Shown one piece after another: positions 1 to 7,579 of a stretch of DNA of 64,000 nucleotides. A program made the position numbers and the translations under genes. Source of the DNA: Microbacterium saperdae. Its GTDB lineage: Bacteria; Actinomycetota; Actinomycetes; Actinomycetales; Microbacteriaceae. The DNA is taken from positions 868,001-932,000 of the forward strand of contig NZ_VFOX01000002.1 in the NCBI RefSeq assembly GCF_006716345.1. Reading direction: 5' to 3'. Each line of letters starts with the position of its first letter. The stretch's first letter is position 1. Under the pieces are notes generated by a model. The model worked only from the letters and a program-made list of their open reading frames with translations. It searched no databases and was not told the DNA's origin.

Positions 1-1
1 G

Positions 2-1354
2 ATCACCGCGATCGATACGGTGGCGGGAACCGTCGATCTGCAGCTGCTGAGCGGGTATCCGACGCTCGCCGATGCCGCCCTGTTCCCGGCGTCGAACTAC
101 GGCACTCTCCGCAATGCGACGACGGGACTGATGAAGCGCGGCGGGCAGATCACCTTCTCGTACACGCACACCGGCACCGTCCTCCCCTCCGGGCGCTGGC
201 GGCTCACGATCGCCCCGGACCATCGCCCGCAGATGGGGGCGATGGCGATCGGCGACGGCTTCGTCACGGGCTTCCGCGGCAACTGGAACGGCGTCGCGAT
301 CTACCGGTGCACGGACGTCACGGTGGCCTCCGTGACGATGTACGCCGCGCCCGGCGCCGCGTTCATCGCCAGCGACTCCGACGGCACGGTGATCAGGGAC
401 TCCGTCGTGACGCGGAAGCCCGGGTCGAACCGATGGATCAGTGCGAACGCCGACGGCGTGCACAACCACGGCGGGAGGGTCGGGCCGCGCATCTTCGGGA
501 ACACCTTCGAGTCGCTGCACGACGACGGCATCAACATCTACAGCACCTCGCGCGCGGCGACGTCGGTGACAGGCGCGACCATCGGTCTCGGGGGCGGTGC
601 CATTCCGCTCGCTCCGGGCGACGTGGTGCAGATCGTCAACACGGCGACCGGCACCGTGCGCGGTGAGACGACCGTCGTGACCGTGACGGGCGACAGCCTT
701 GCCGGCGGGCCCGTGAGCGCCACCCTGGCTGCGATGCCTTCGGGGACGGCGGCGGGTGATCAGCTGTTCAACCGGTCGTTCAGCGCACCGGGGGCCGACG
801 TGCAGTACAACGTCTTCCGTGAGCTGCGGGGCCTCGGTGTGCGGCTGCGCACGAGCGGCGCCTACGTGCACGCGAACGAGATGTTCGACCTCGCCTACTG
901 GGGCATCTGGGTGGCGAACGACCCGCAGTACAACGAGGGACCGGTCGGGAGTGTGGACTCGGTGATCGAGCGCAACTCCATCGTCCGCCCGTGCCTCGAC
1001 CGCAGCGTCCTGGGCTGGCCGTCCGCCGCGGCCGGGATCATGATCGAGAACCTCCGCGACGACTACGAGGGCGGGGCGAGCAAGCCCCACCACGGTCACG
1101 TCGTGAAGGACAACTACATCGAGGATCCGCCCCGGTTCGGCATCTTCGTCGGGGGCGCCGAGAACATCACCGTCTCCGGCAACACCATCGCCTCGACGGC
1201 GGGGAATCCTCGCACGGGTGCGCCCACGGCCATGTTCGGCACGCGCAACTCGCACGCCGTCGCGCTGAGCGCGCTGACCGTGCACGAGTACGCCGCGATT
1301 CCACGGGCCGTCGTCTGGGGAGGAGCGGGGGTGACCGGCTTCACGCACACGTGA
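2..1354 (+). CDS. Right-handed beta-helix protein, 5' end outside window
   Basis: The reading frame is open from base 2, so the N-terminus and any signal peptide lie upstream. About 450 residues are visible. They alternate short beta strands with Gly/Asn turns, as in parallel beta-helix (PbH1-repeat) proteins. Two conserved-looking rungs stand out: ADGVHNHGG near visible residue 150 and LHDDGINIY near residue 170. Paired Asp/His rungs like these form the active site of beta-helix glycosidases such as GH110, so a secreted glycosidase or lyase is plausible but not proven. The gene converges on the FAH hydrolase with a 21-bp gap. Fold is fairly sure; activity is unknown. Confidence 0.7.
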   Translation: MTAIDTVAGTVDLQLLSGYPTLADAALFPASNYGTLRNATTGLMKRGGQITFSYTHTGTVLPSGRWRLTIAPDHRPQMGAMAIGDGFVTGFRGNWNGVAIYRCTDVTVASVTMYAAPGAAFIASDSDGTVIRDSVVTRKPGSNRWISANADGVHNHGGRVGPRIFGNTFESLHDDGINIYSTSRAATSVTGATIGLGGGAIPLAPGDVVQIVNTATGTVRGETTVVTVTGDSLAGGPVSATLAAMPSGTAAGDQLFNRSFSAPGADVQYNVFRELRGLGVRLRTSGAYVHANEMFDLAYWGIWVANDPQYNEGPVGSVDSVIERNSIVRPCLDRSVLGWPSAAAGIMIENLRDDYEGGASKPHHGHVVKDNYIEDPPRFGIFVGGAENITVSGNTIASTAGNPRTGAPTAMFGTRNSHAVALSALTVHEYAAIPRAVVWGGAGVTGFTHT

Positions 1355-1375
1355 GGCCGGTCACCCGTCACGGTG

Positions 1376-2230
1376 TCAGGCGAGTACGCGCTGCCGCTGC
1401 TCGCCGAGGCCGGAGATCCCGAGACGGATCTCCTCACCCCCGCGCAGGAACTGGGCGGGGGTGAATCCCATTCCCACTCCGGGCGGGGTGCCGGTGTTGA
1501 TCAGGTCGCCCGGCTCCAGGGTCAGGAACTGGCTGAGGTACTTCACGATGAAGGCGGGGCTGAAGATCATCTGCGCCGTCGAGCTGTTCTGCTTGCGCTC
1601 GCCGTCGACATCCAGCCACAGTCCGAGATCGAGCACGTCGCCGACCTCATCCGGTGTCACCAGGTAGGGGCCGGCGGGGTTGAAGGTCGGGCAGGACTTG
1701 CCCTTCGACCACTGGCCGCCCCGCTCGATCTGGAAGGCCCGCTCGCTCACGTCGTTCACGGTGACGTAGCCCGCGATGCACGCCGCGGCCTCTTCCTCGC
1801 TCTCGAGGTAGCTGGCCCGGCGGCCGATCACGACGCCCAGCTCGACCTCCCAGTCGGTCTTGGTCGAGGTGCGGGGGATCTGCACGTCGTCGTTCGGGCC
1901 GATCAGCGTGTTCGGGGCCTTGGTGAACAGGATCGGCTCATCGGGCACCGGCTGGCCCGTCTCCTCCGCGTGGTCGCGGTAGTTGAGTCCGATGCAGAGG
2001 ATCTGGTGCGGGCGGGCGAACGGCGCGCCCAGCCGACGTCCTTCGAGAGACTGCACGGCACCGGTGGCGACGCGCTCGGCGACCAGCCTGCGCACCTCGT
2101 CGATCCGATCGGAGGCGAGGAAAGCGCCGTCGATGTCGTCCACGACATCCGAGATGTCCACGAATCGTCCCTCGCCGACCTCGACGCCGGGTCGCTCGCG
2201 TCCCGGGTCTCCCACTCTGATGAATCGCAT
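1376..2230 (-). CDS. Fumarylacetoacetate hydrolase family protein (diketo-deoxysugar-acid hydrolase-like)
   Basis: This 284-aa FAH-fold enzyme has the domain at about residues 70-280. The metal-binding acidic residues lie in DWEVELGVVIG and NDVSER, and the substrate loop is TGTPPGVGMG. The stretch ERGGQWSKGKSCPTFNPAGP is the type seen in 2,4-diketo-3-deoxy-L-rhamnonate/fuconate hydrolases, which cleave the last intermediate of non-phosphorylated 6-deoxyhexose degradation to pyruvate plus lactate. It lies 34 bp downstream of the IclR gene on the same strand, and an SDR of the kind that makes this substrate is divergent. Family is sure; the exact substrate is inference. Confidence 0.85.
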   Translation of the reverse strand: MRFIRVGDPGRERPGVEVGEGRFVDISDVVDDIDGAFLASDRIDEVRRLVAERVATGAVQSLEGRRLGAPFARPHQILCIGLNYRDHAEETGQPVPDEPILFTKAPNTLIGPNDDVQIPRTSTKTDWEVELGVVIGRRASYLESEEEAAACIAGYVTVNDVSERAFQIERGGQWSKGKSCPTFNPAGPYLVTPDEVGDVLDLGLWLDVDGERKQNSSTAQMIFSPAFIVKYLSQFLTLEPGDLINTGTPPGVGMGFTPAQFLRGGEEIRLGISGLGEQRQRVLA

Positions 2231-2264
2231 GTTGGCGTGTGCCTCTCTCGTAAGCGCCGGGTCG

Positions 2265-3053
2265 TTATGAGCCGGTCGTCTGCAGTCGCGTGCGCACGTC
2301 GTGTGCGTCGGCGATGGTCCTGATCCGTTCGAGTCCCGCCACCAGTTCGGGCAGTGGTGTGCGGAACGACAGCGCGCTCACCGAGAGAGCGCCGCTGGGG
2401 ACGAGCGGGGAGTCGAGGAAGACCGGAATGGCGATGCAGTTCACCCCGAGCTCGTTCTCCTGATCGTCGACCGCGTATCCCTGCGCGCGCACCTCGGCGA
2501 GGGTCTTCGCGAACAGTGCGGGATCGGTGATGGTCGTCTCGGTGCGGGGGCGGAGTTCATGCGTGCGCGCCCAGGCCGCGGCCGTTTCGGGCGTGTCGAG
2601 GCTCCACGCGAGCAGCACCTTGCCCACACCGGTGCGGTAGGCCGGATTGCGTCCGCCGACCGTGGAGGTGAGCCGGACGGCTCCCTCTGCGGGGTCGCGC
2701 TTGGCGCGATAGACCACCTCGTCCTTGTCGAGGACGGCGTAGTGGGTGGTCTCCCCGAATTCGGCGGTGAGCGCGTCGAGCAGGGGTTCCATGCGCGCGC
2801 TGTCGAGACGACGGTCCTGGTGGAGGAAGGCGAGGCGGAGGAATTCATCTCCGAGCACGTAGCGCCCGCGTTCGAGGCGGTTCGCCAGTCCGACCCTGGT
2901 GAGCGAGGCCAGCGCGCGGTGGACCGTCGGCTTCGCGGCATCGACGCGCTTGGTCAGTTCGTCGAGGCTCAGCCCTTCCGGAACCTTCGCGAGCTCCATG
3001 AGGACCGTCAGCACGCGTTCCGCACCGACGGGCCCCTGATCTGTTTCTGACAT
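2265..3053 (-). CDS. IclR family transcriptional regulator
   Basis: The 262-aa protein has an N-terminal winged helix (residues ~8-70, recognition region KPTVHRALASL) and a C-terminal IclR effector domain (~80-255, with YRTGVGKVLLAW and the ENELGVNCIAIPV stretch). Start ATG at 3053 is preceded by a GGGAG ribosome site. It is followed on the same strand by the FAH hydrolase and is divergent from the SDR. Two palindromes in the 136-bp divergent space are likely its operators. It probably regulates both transcripts in response to a sugar-acid intermediate. Confidence 0.9.
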   Translation of the reverse strand: MSETDQGPVGAERVLTVLMELAKVPEGLSLDELTKRVDAAKPTVHRALASLTRVGLANRLERGRYVLGDEFLRLAFLHQDRRLDSARMEPLLDALTAEFGETTHYAVLDKDEVVYRAKRDPAEGAVRLTSTVGGRNPAYRTGVGKVLLAWSLDTPETAAAWARTHELRPRTETTITDPALFAKTLAEVRAQGYAVDDQENELGVNCIAIPVFLDSPLVPSGALSVSALSFRTPLPELVAGLERIRTIADAHDVRTRLQTTGS

Positions 3054-3072
3054 CGCACTCCCTGCTAATGTT

Positions 3073-3105
3073 CAATCTATCAGATTGGTATTCCATATTT
3101 TGGAA
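3073..3105. promoter_or_regulatory. Two adjacent palindromes, probable IclR operator
   Basis: CAATCTATCAGATTG (3073-3087) has perfect 6-bp arms around ATC. TTCCATATTTTGGAA (3091-3105) has perfect TTCCA/TGGAA arms, the usual form of IclR-family operators. They sit side by side between the divergent IclR and SDR genes in the only AT-rich stretch of the neighbourhood, so they could control both promoters. Confidence 0.65.
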
Positions 3106-3189
3106 CTATGGCGTTCCGACCATCACGAGACCATCTTGCTCCACCGCGGAGCGCGAGGCCCGGAGGGCGGACGCGGGGATGAGGATGAC

Positions 3190-3864
3190 ATGCGCAAGGC
3201 TCTGGTGACCGGTGGGGCGAGCGGGCTCGGTGAAGCCTGCGCGCAGCGGCTGACACGCGCCGGGTTCGCGGTGAGCACGATCGATCGCGCCGAGGGGGCC
3301 GACGGGCAGGTCGACGTGACGCGACGCGAGGAGGTGGACCGCTTCGTGGCCGAGCACGGCCCGTTCGACGTGCTGGTGAACAGCGCGGGAGTGGTGGGAC
3401 CCAATGCGGACTTCGTCGACGTGAGCCCCACGGACTGGGATCGCACGATCGCGGTCAATCTGACGGGCACCTTCCACACCTGTCAGGCCGTGATCCCCGG
3501 CATGGTCGCGCAGGGGTGGGGGCGCATCGTGAACATCGCGAGCATCGCCGGCATGGAGGGCAACCCGCGCCTCACCGCCTACTCCGCGTCGAAGGCGGCC
3601 GTCATCGGACTGACCAAGGCTCTGGGCAAGGAACTCGCCACGACCGGCGTGCTCGCCAACGCGATCGCCCCGGCGGTGATCGAGACACCGATGAACGCCA
3701 CCACGCACCCCGATGTGCTCGCGACCCTCGTGGAGAAGATCCCGATGCGGCGACTGGGACGCGCCGAGGAGGTGGCCGAGCTCGTCGCCTGGCTCGCCTC
3801 GGACGCCTGCAGCTTCTCGACCGGTGCGGTCTATGACATCAGTGGTGGCCGGGCGAGCTACTGA
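3190..3864 (+). CDS. SDR family NAD(P)-dependent oxidoreductase
   Basis: The 224-aa short-chain dehydrogenase carries the cofactor motif TGGASGLG at residues ~7-14, NSAG at ~73, the catalytic Ser in NIASIAG and the YSASK Tyr/Lys pair at ~133. The ATG at 3190 follows a GGGGATGAGG ribosome site. An in-frame TTG at 3085 would add 35 residues that are unlike the family and would overlap the operator, so it was not used. Next to an FAH hydrolase and IclR, it fits a 2-keto-3-deoxy-L-rhamnonate/fuconate dehydrogenase making the hydrolase's diketo substrate. General SDR or 3-oxoacyl-ACP reductase activity cannot be excluded. Confidence 0.85.
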   Translation: MRKALVTGGASGLGEACAQRLTRAGFAVSTIDRAEGADGQVDVTRREEVDRFVAEHGPFDVLVNSAGVVGPNADFVDVSPTDWDRTIAVNLTGTFHTCQAVIPGMVAQGWGRIVNIASIAGMEGNPRLTAYSASKAAVIGLTKALGKELATTGVLANAIAPAVIETPMNATTHPDVLATLVEKIPMRRLGRAEEVAELVAWLASDACSFSTGAVYDISGGRASY

Positions 3865-3957
3865 TCCCCGCGGAGCCCGCAGCCGGCGCACGCGGCAGGA
3901 TCCGGGCGGTGCGCCGTGCTCGGGTGAACCTCGGTGCACAGCGCGCTCGGGCGGTGG

Positions 3958-3963
3958 GACAAT
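3958..3963 (+). promoter_or_regulatory. Leaderless -10 box
   Basis: GACAAT followed by 6 bases and the ATG at 3970 places transcription start at the start codon. Confidence 0.5.
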
Positions 3964-3969
3964 AGAGGC

Positions 3970-4284
3970 ATGTCCTCCACCGATTCCCGCCAGACCGTCG
4001 AAGCGACCGTGCGCCACGTGCCGCGGTACGGCGTGCTCATGGGCATCGGCGTGGTGGTCGGGGTCATCGCCGCCGGCATCCTCACCTGGATCGGCAGCTT
4101 CGACGAATCCCAGGCCCTCGACGTCGTCTACCCTCCCGGACAGGTCTTCGGCTTCCTCCTGCTGTGGACGGTGCCGATCGGCATCGCGCTCGGCGGCATC
4201 GCGGGCCTCATCCTCGAGCGCGTCGCCCGCCGGCACGACCGCGTCGTGCGCGTCGAGCGCGAGACCATCGTCGAAGCCGACTGA
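3970..4284 (+). CDS. Small two-span membrane protein
   Basis: The 104-aa protein has two hydrophobic segments (about residues 18-39 and 58-80), a short outer loop and a basic, Arg-rich cytoplasmic C-terminus. I recognise no family. An ATG start at 3970 is chosen because GACAAT lies exactly 6 bases upstream, indicating leaderless transcription. The short upstream in-frame extension overlaps that promoter. It converges on the 4300-4905 gene with a 15-bp gap. Function unknown. Confidence 0.75.
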   Translation: MSSTDSRQTVEATVRHVPRYGVLMGIGVVVGVIAAGILTWIGSFDESQALDVVYPPGQVFGFLLLWTVPIGIALGGIAGLILERVARRHDRVVRVERETIVEAD

Positions 4285-4299
4285 CCCTCGACCCTGGGG

Positions 4300-4905
4300 T
4301 CACGCCAACTCGGCGATGATCGGTCGGATCGCCGCGTCGAAGGCGACCACGTCGCGACGCAGGCCGTCGGTCACCGCGACCGTGAGCGCGCCGATCCACC
4401 AGATCCCTCGTTGGGAGAACGGCAGCACCTGCACGTTCAGCTCGAACGAATGCGCCCGGCGCCCCACCTCCCGCTCGAACTCGGCGATCGCGCTGGCGTA
4501 GGCGCGGTAGGCGTCGCCGCCGGTGTTGCTCTTCATCGAGTTCACGTAGCGGTCGTGGGCGGCGCGGGCGTATCGCAGCGCATCGGCTGCCTGCGGGGCG
4601 ATCGCCTCGGCGAGCTGTTCGGCGCCCGAGGCGGGAAGAGCCACCAGCGTGTCGAATCCGTCGATCAGCTCGAGCGGCACCTCGGACGGATGCGCGCGTG
4701 GCTCGACCGTCATGTCCCAGTAGTCGCGCCACTGCTCCTCGATCGCGGGGGCGGCATCGACGGCGTCCGGCGCCCTGACCGGGAGGTCGCGGAGGCTGGG
4801 CAGATCCTCGGGGACCCGGATGCCGATGGCCTGGCGCAGCGCGAGCGCGAGCAGCACGGGAACGCTCGCGTCTTCGCGGATGAGCCACTGCGGCTTGTCG
4901 GCCAT
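4300..4905 (-). CDS. Hypothetical soluble protein
   Basis: The 201-aa protein has no membrane span or signal peptide. It is acidic to neutral and predicted mostly helical, with an aromatic stretch GIWWIGALTVAV near the C-terminus. I do not recognise a family. The ATG at 4905 is chosen over an upstream in-frame start because TACGAT lies 6 bases before it (leaderless pattern). It is divergent from purM, with 85 bp between the start codons. Confidence 0.75.
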   Translation of the reverse strand: MADKPQWLIREDASVPVLLALALRQAIGIRVPEDLPSLRDLPVRAPDAVDAAPAIEEQWRDYWDMTVEPRAHPSEVPLELIDGFDTLVALPASGAEQLAEAIAPQAADALRYARAAHDRYVNSMKSNTGGDAYRAYASAIAEFEREVGRRAHSFELNVQVLPFSQRGIWWIGALTVAVTDGLRRDVVAFDAAIRPIIAELA

Positions 4906-4911
4906 GGCCCC

Positions 4912-4917
4912 ATCGTA
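4912..4917 (-). promoter_or_regulatory. Leaderless -10 box
   Basis: TACGAT on the minus strand, 6 bases before the ATG at 4905. Confidence 0.5.
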
Positions 4918-4978
4918 GGGCGCACGACCCTCGGCATCCGACTCTCGTCTTGCGGAGAGTCGGGCCCGCTGCGGGCGG

Positions 4979-4984
4979 TAGGCT
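4979..4984 (+). promoter_or_regulatory. Leaderless -10 box of purM
   Basis: TAGGCT, then 6 bases, then the GTG start at 4991. The 6 bases (GGAGGT) look like a ribosome site but are too close to the start to act as one in a transcript beginning there. Confidence 0.5.
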
Positions 4985-4990
4985 GGAGGT

Positions 4991-6106
4991 GTGGCTGCCT
5001 CCCCCACCAATCCCTATTCCGAAGCCGGCGTCGATACCGCTGCAGGCGATCTCGCCGTCGAGCTGATGAAGTCGTCCGTGCGCGCGACGCACGGCCCTGA
5101 AGTGCTCGGCGGTGTCGGCGGATTCGCCGGCCTGTTCGACGCCAGCGCACTGCGCGACTTCCGCCGACCGCTCCTCGCGACCAGCACCGACGGCGTCGGC
5201 ACCAAGGTCGCGATCGCGCAGGCGATCGACAAGCACGACACGATCGGCCAGGACCTGGTCGGCATGGTCGTCGATGACATCGTCGTGGTGGGGGCGAAGC
5301 CGCTCTTCATGACCGACTACATCGCGTGCGGCAAGGTCTTCCCGCAGCGCATCGCCGACATCGTGCGCGGCATCGCCGAGGCGTGCGCCGCCACCGGCAC
5401 CGCGCTCGTCGGCGGCGAGACGGCAGAGCACCCCGGTCTGCTGGGCCCGCGCGACTACGACGTCGCGGGTGCCGCGACCGGTGTGGTCGAGGCCGACGCG
5501 ATCCTGGGCGCCGACCGCGTGCAGGACGGCGACGCCGTCATCGCGGTGTCGTCCAGCGGGCTGCACTCCAACGGCTACTCGCTCGTGCGCCACATCATCA
5601 CGAACGCCGGAATCGGCTATGGCGACAACGCCGCCGACTTCGGCACCACGTGGGGCGAGGCGCTCCTCGAGCCGACCCGCCTCTACACGCTTCCGCTGCT
5701 CCGCCTGATCGAGCAGCTCGGGGGCGGCGTGCACGCCCTCAGCCACGTCACCGGTGGCGGGATCGCGGCGAACCTCGCGCGCGTGCTCCCGCAGGGCAGC
5801 TGGGCCGAAGTCGACCGCAGCACCTGGTCGCCCAGCCCCGTGTTCCGCGTGCTGAGCGACATCGCCGGTTCCACGCTGGAGTCCGCGGAGGGCACCTGGA
5901 ACCTGGGCATCGGCTTCCTCGCGGTCATCGCCGCGGACAAGAAGGATGCCGCGATCGCGGCGCTGAACGCGGAGGGCATGCCCTCGTGGCAGGTCGGCAC
6001 CGTCGGCTTCGGCGCGCGTCCGGCAGGAGAGTTCGAACAGGGCGCCAAGGGCGTCGACGGCGGAGCGGTGCGCCTCGTCAGTGCATACGCGGACGGAGCG
6101 AAGTAA
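4991..6106 (+). CDS. purM: Phosphoribosylformylglycinamidine cyclo-ligase (AIR synthetase)
   Basis: The 371-aa AIR synthetase closes the imidazole ring of FGAM with ATP in purine biosynthesis. Family landmarks are the N-terminal PYSEAGVDTAAGD, the dimer/ATP region STDGVGTKV at ~64, MVVDDIVVVGAKPLF at ~94, VGGETAEHPG at ~140 and SHVTGGGI at ~247. The GTG start fits the leaderless promoter. purF follows after 6 bp, so the two are co-transcribed. Length and motifs are complete. Confidence 0.97.
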   Translation: MAASPTNPYSEAGVDTAAGDLAVELMKSSVRATHGPEVLGGVGGFAGLFDASALRDFRRPLLATSTDGVGTKVAIAQAIDKHDTIGQDLVGMVVDDIVVVGAKPLFMTDYIACGKVFPQRIADIVRGIAEACAATGTALVGGETAEHPGLLGPRDYDVAGAATGVVEADAILGADRVQDGDAVIAVSSSGLHSNGYSLVRHIITNAGIGYGDNAADFGTTWGEALLEPTRLYTLPLLRLIEQLGGGVHALSHVTGGGIAANLARVLPQGSWAEVDRSTWSPSPVFRVLSDIAGSTLESAEGTWNLGIGFLAVIAADKKDAAIAALNAEGMPSWQVGTVGFGARPAGEFEQGAKGVDGGAVRLVSAYADGAK

Positions 6107-6112
6107 TACCCC

Positions 6113-7579
6113 ATGTGCGGCATCGTCGGAATGGTGGGGACAGCCCCGGTCAATCAGGACATCTACGACGCACTCCTGCTGCTGCAGCATCGCGGCCAGG
6201 ATGCGACGGGCATCGCGACGGCGGAGTCGAACGGGGTGATGCACAACGCCAAGGCGCAGGGCATGGTCCGCGAGGCGTTCCGCACCCGTGACATGCGTGC
6301 GCTGCTCGGCAACGTCGGCCTCGGCCACGTGCGCTACGCCACCAAGGGCACCGCCTCCAACGAAGAGGAGATGCAGCCGTTCTACGTGAACGCGCCGTAC
6401 GGCATCATCCTCATCCACAACGGCAACCTCACCAACACGCGTGAGCTCACGGCCGAGATGGCGCAGCGCGACCGCCGCCACCTGAACTCCTCCAGCGACA
6501 CCGAGCTGCTGCTGAACGTACTCGCCGGCGAGCTGCAGAACACCACCTCCACCGTCGACCTCGACCCCGAGCGGGTGTTCGAGGCGGTCGAGCGCACGCA
6601 CGAGCGCATCGAGGGTGCCTACGCCGTGATCGCCGTGATCGCCGGCTACGGCCTGCTGGCATTCCGCGATCCCTTCGGCATCCGTCCGCTGATCCTCGGC
6701 CACCGCAAGAGCCGCGGCGACGTCGACGGCGACGAGTGGGTCGTCGCGAGCGAGTCGCTCGTGCTCGAGAACGGCGACTACGAGGTCGTGCGCGAGATCG
6801 AGCCCGGCGAGGCCGTGTTCATCACCAACGACGGCGAGCTGCACTCCCGGCAGTGCGCTGCCGAGACGACTCTCGCGCCGTGCGCCTTCGAGTACGTGTA
6901 TCTCGCGCGTCCCGACTCGGTCATGAACGGCATCTCGGTCTACGAGTCGCGTCTGCGCATGGGCGACCGCCTCGCCGACACGATCGCCAAGCACGTGCCG
7001 ATGGACAAGATCGACGTCGTCATGCCGATCCCCGACTCCTCGCGCCCCGCCGCGATGGAGGTCGCCCGCAAGCTCGGCATCGAGTACCGCGAGGGCTTCT
7101 ACAAGAACCGCTACGTCGGCCGCACCTTCATCATGCCCGGCCAGGCGGTGCGCAAGAAGAGCGTGCGACAGAAGCTGAACGCGATGTCGACCGAGTTCCG
7201 CGGCAAGAACGTGCTGCTGATCGACGACTCGATCGTGCGGGGCACGACCTCGAAGGAGATCATCCAGATGGCCCGCGATGCCGGTGCCACCTCGGTCACC
7301 TTCGCCTCCGCGGCCCCGCCCGTGCGCCACCCGCACGTGTACGGCATCAACATGCCCTCGCGGCAGGAGCTCATCGCGCACGGCCGGACCATCCCGGAGA
7401 TCGCCGAGGAGCTCGGCTGCGACCACCTCGTGTACCAGGAGGTCGACGACCTCAAGGCGGCCATCACGGAAGGTACGTCCATCACCGATCTCGACATGAG
7501 CTGCTTCGACGGACGCTACGTCACCGGAACGGTGTCCGACGAATACCTCGCTTGGGTGGAGGGGACCCAGACGTCATGA
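6113..7579 (+). CDS. purF: Amidophosphoribosyltransferase
   Basis: The 488-aa first enzyme of purine synthesis transfers glutamine amide nitrogen to PRPP. The protein begins MCGIVGMVG, so removal of Met directly exposes the glutaminase nucleophile Cys2; there is no propeptide as in Bacillus. The N-terminal Ntn-hydrolase domain spans ~1-230. The PRPP-binding loop LLIDDSIVRGTTS is at ~367. Of the cysteines that hold the [4Fe-4S] cluster in Bacillus-type enzymes, the NPCFYG position reads HPHVYG here and the C-terminal CxxC pair is a single Cys, so the cluster is probably absent. The stop overlaps the MFS start. Confidence 0.97.
   Translation: MCGIVGMVGTAPVNQDIYDALLLLQHRGQDATGIATAESNGVMHNAKAQGMVREAFRTRDMRALLGNVGLGHVRYATKGTASNEEEMQPFYVNAPYGIILIHNGNLTNTRELTAEMAQRDRRHLNSSSDTELLLNVLAGELQNTTSTVDLDPERVFEAVERTHERIEGAYAVIAVIAGYGLLAFRDPFGIRPLILGHRKSRGDVDGDEWVVASESLVLENGDYEVVREIEPGEAVFITNDGELHSRQCAAETTLAPCAFEYVYLARPDSVMNGISVYESRLRMGDRLADTIAKHVPMDKIDVVMPIPDSSRPAAMEVARKLGIEYREGFYKNRYVGRTFIMPGQAVRKKSVRQKLNAMSTEFRGKNVLLIDDSIVRGTTSKEIIQMARDAGATSVTFASAAPPVRHPHVYGINMPSRQELIAHGRTIPEIAEELGCDHLVYQEVDDLKAAITEGTSITDLDMSCFDGRYVTGTVSDEYLAWVEGTQTS

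Noticed and set aside
3085..3189. TTG start at 3085 giving a 35-residue longer SDR
   Set aside because: The extra residues are unlike any SDR N-terminus and would place the operator palindrome within coding sequence.
4208..7426. A very long (>1000-codon) open frame on the minus strand opposite purM-purF
   Set aside because: It is antisense to two unmistakable purine genes, rich in Arg/Asp/His/Gly repeats without domains, and arises from codon-position GC bias.
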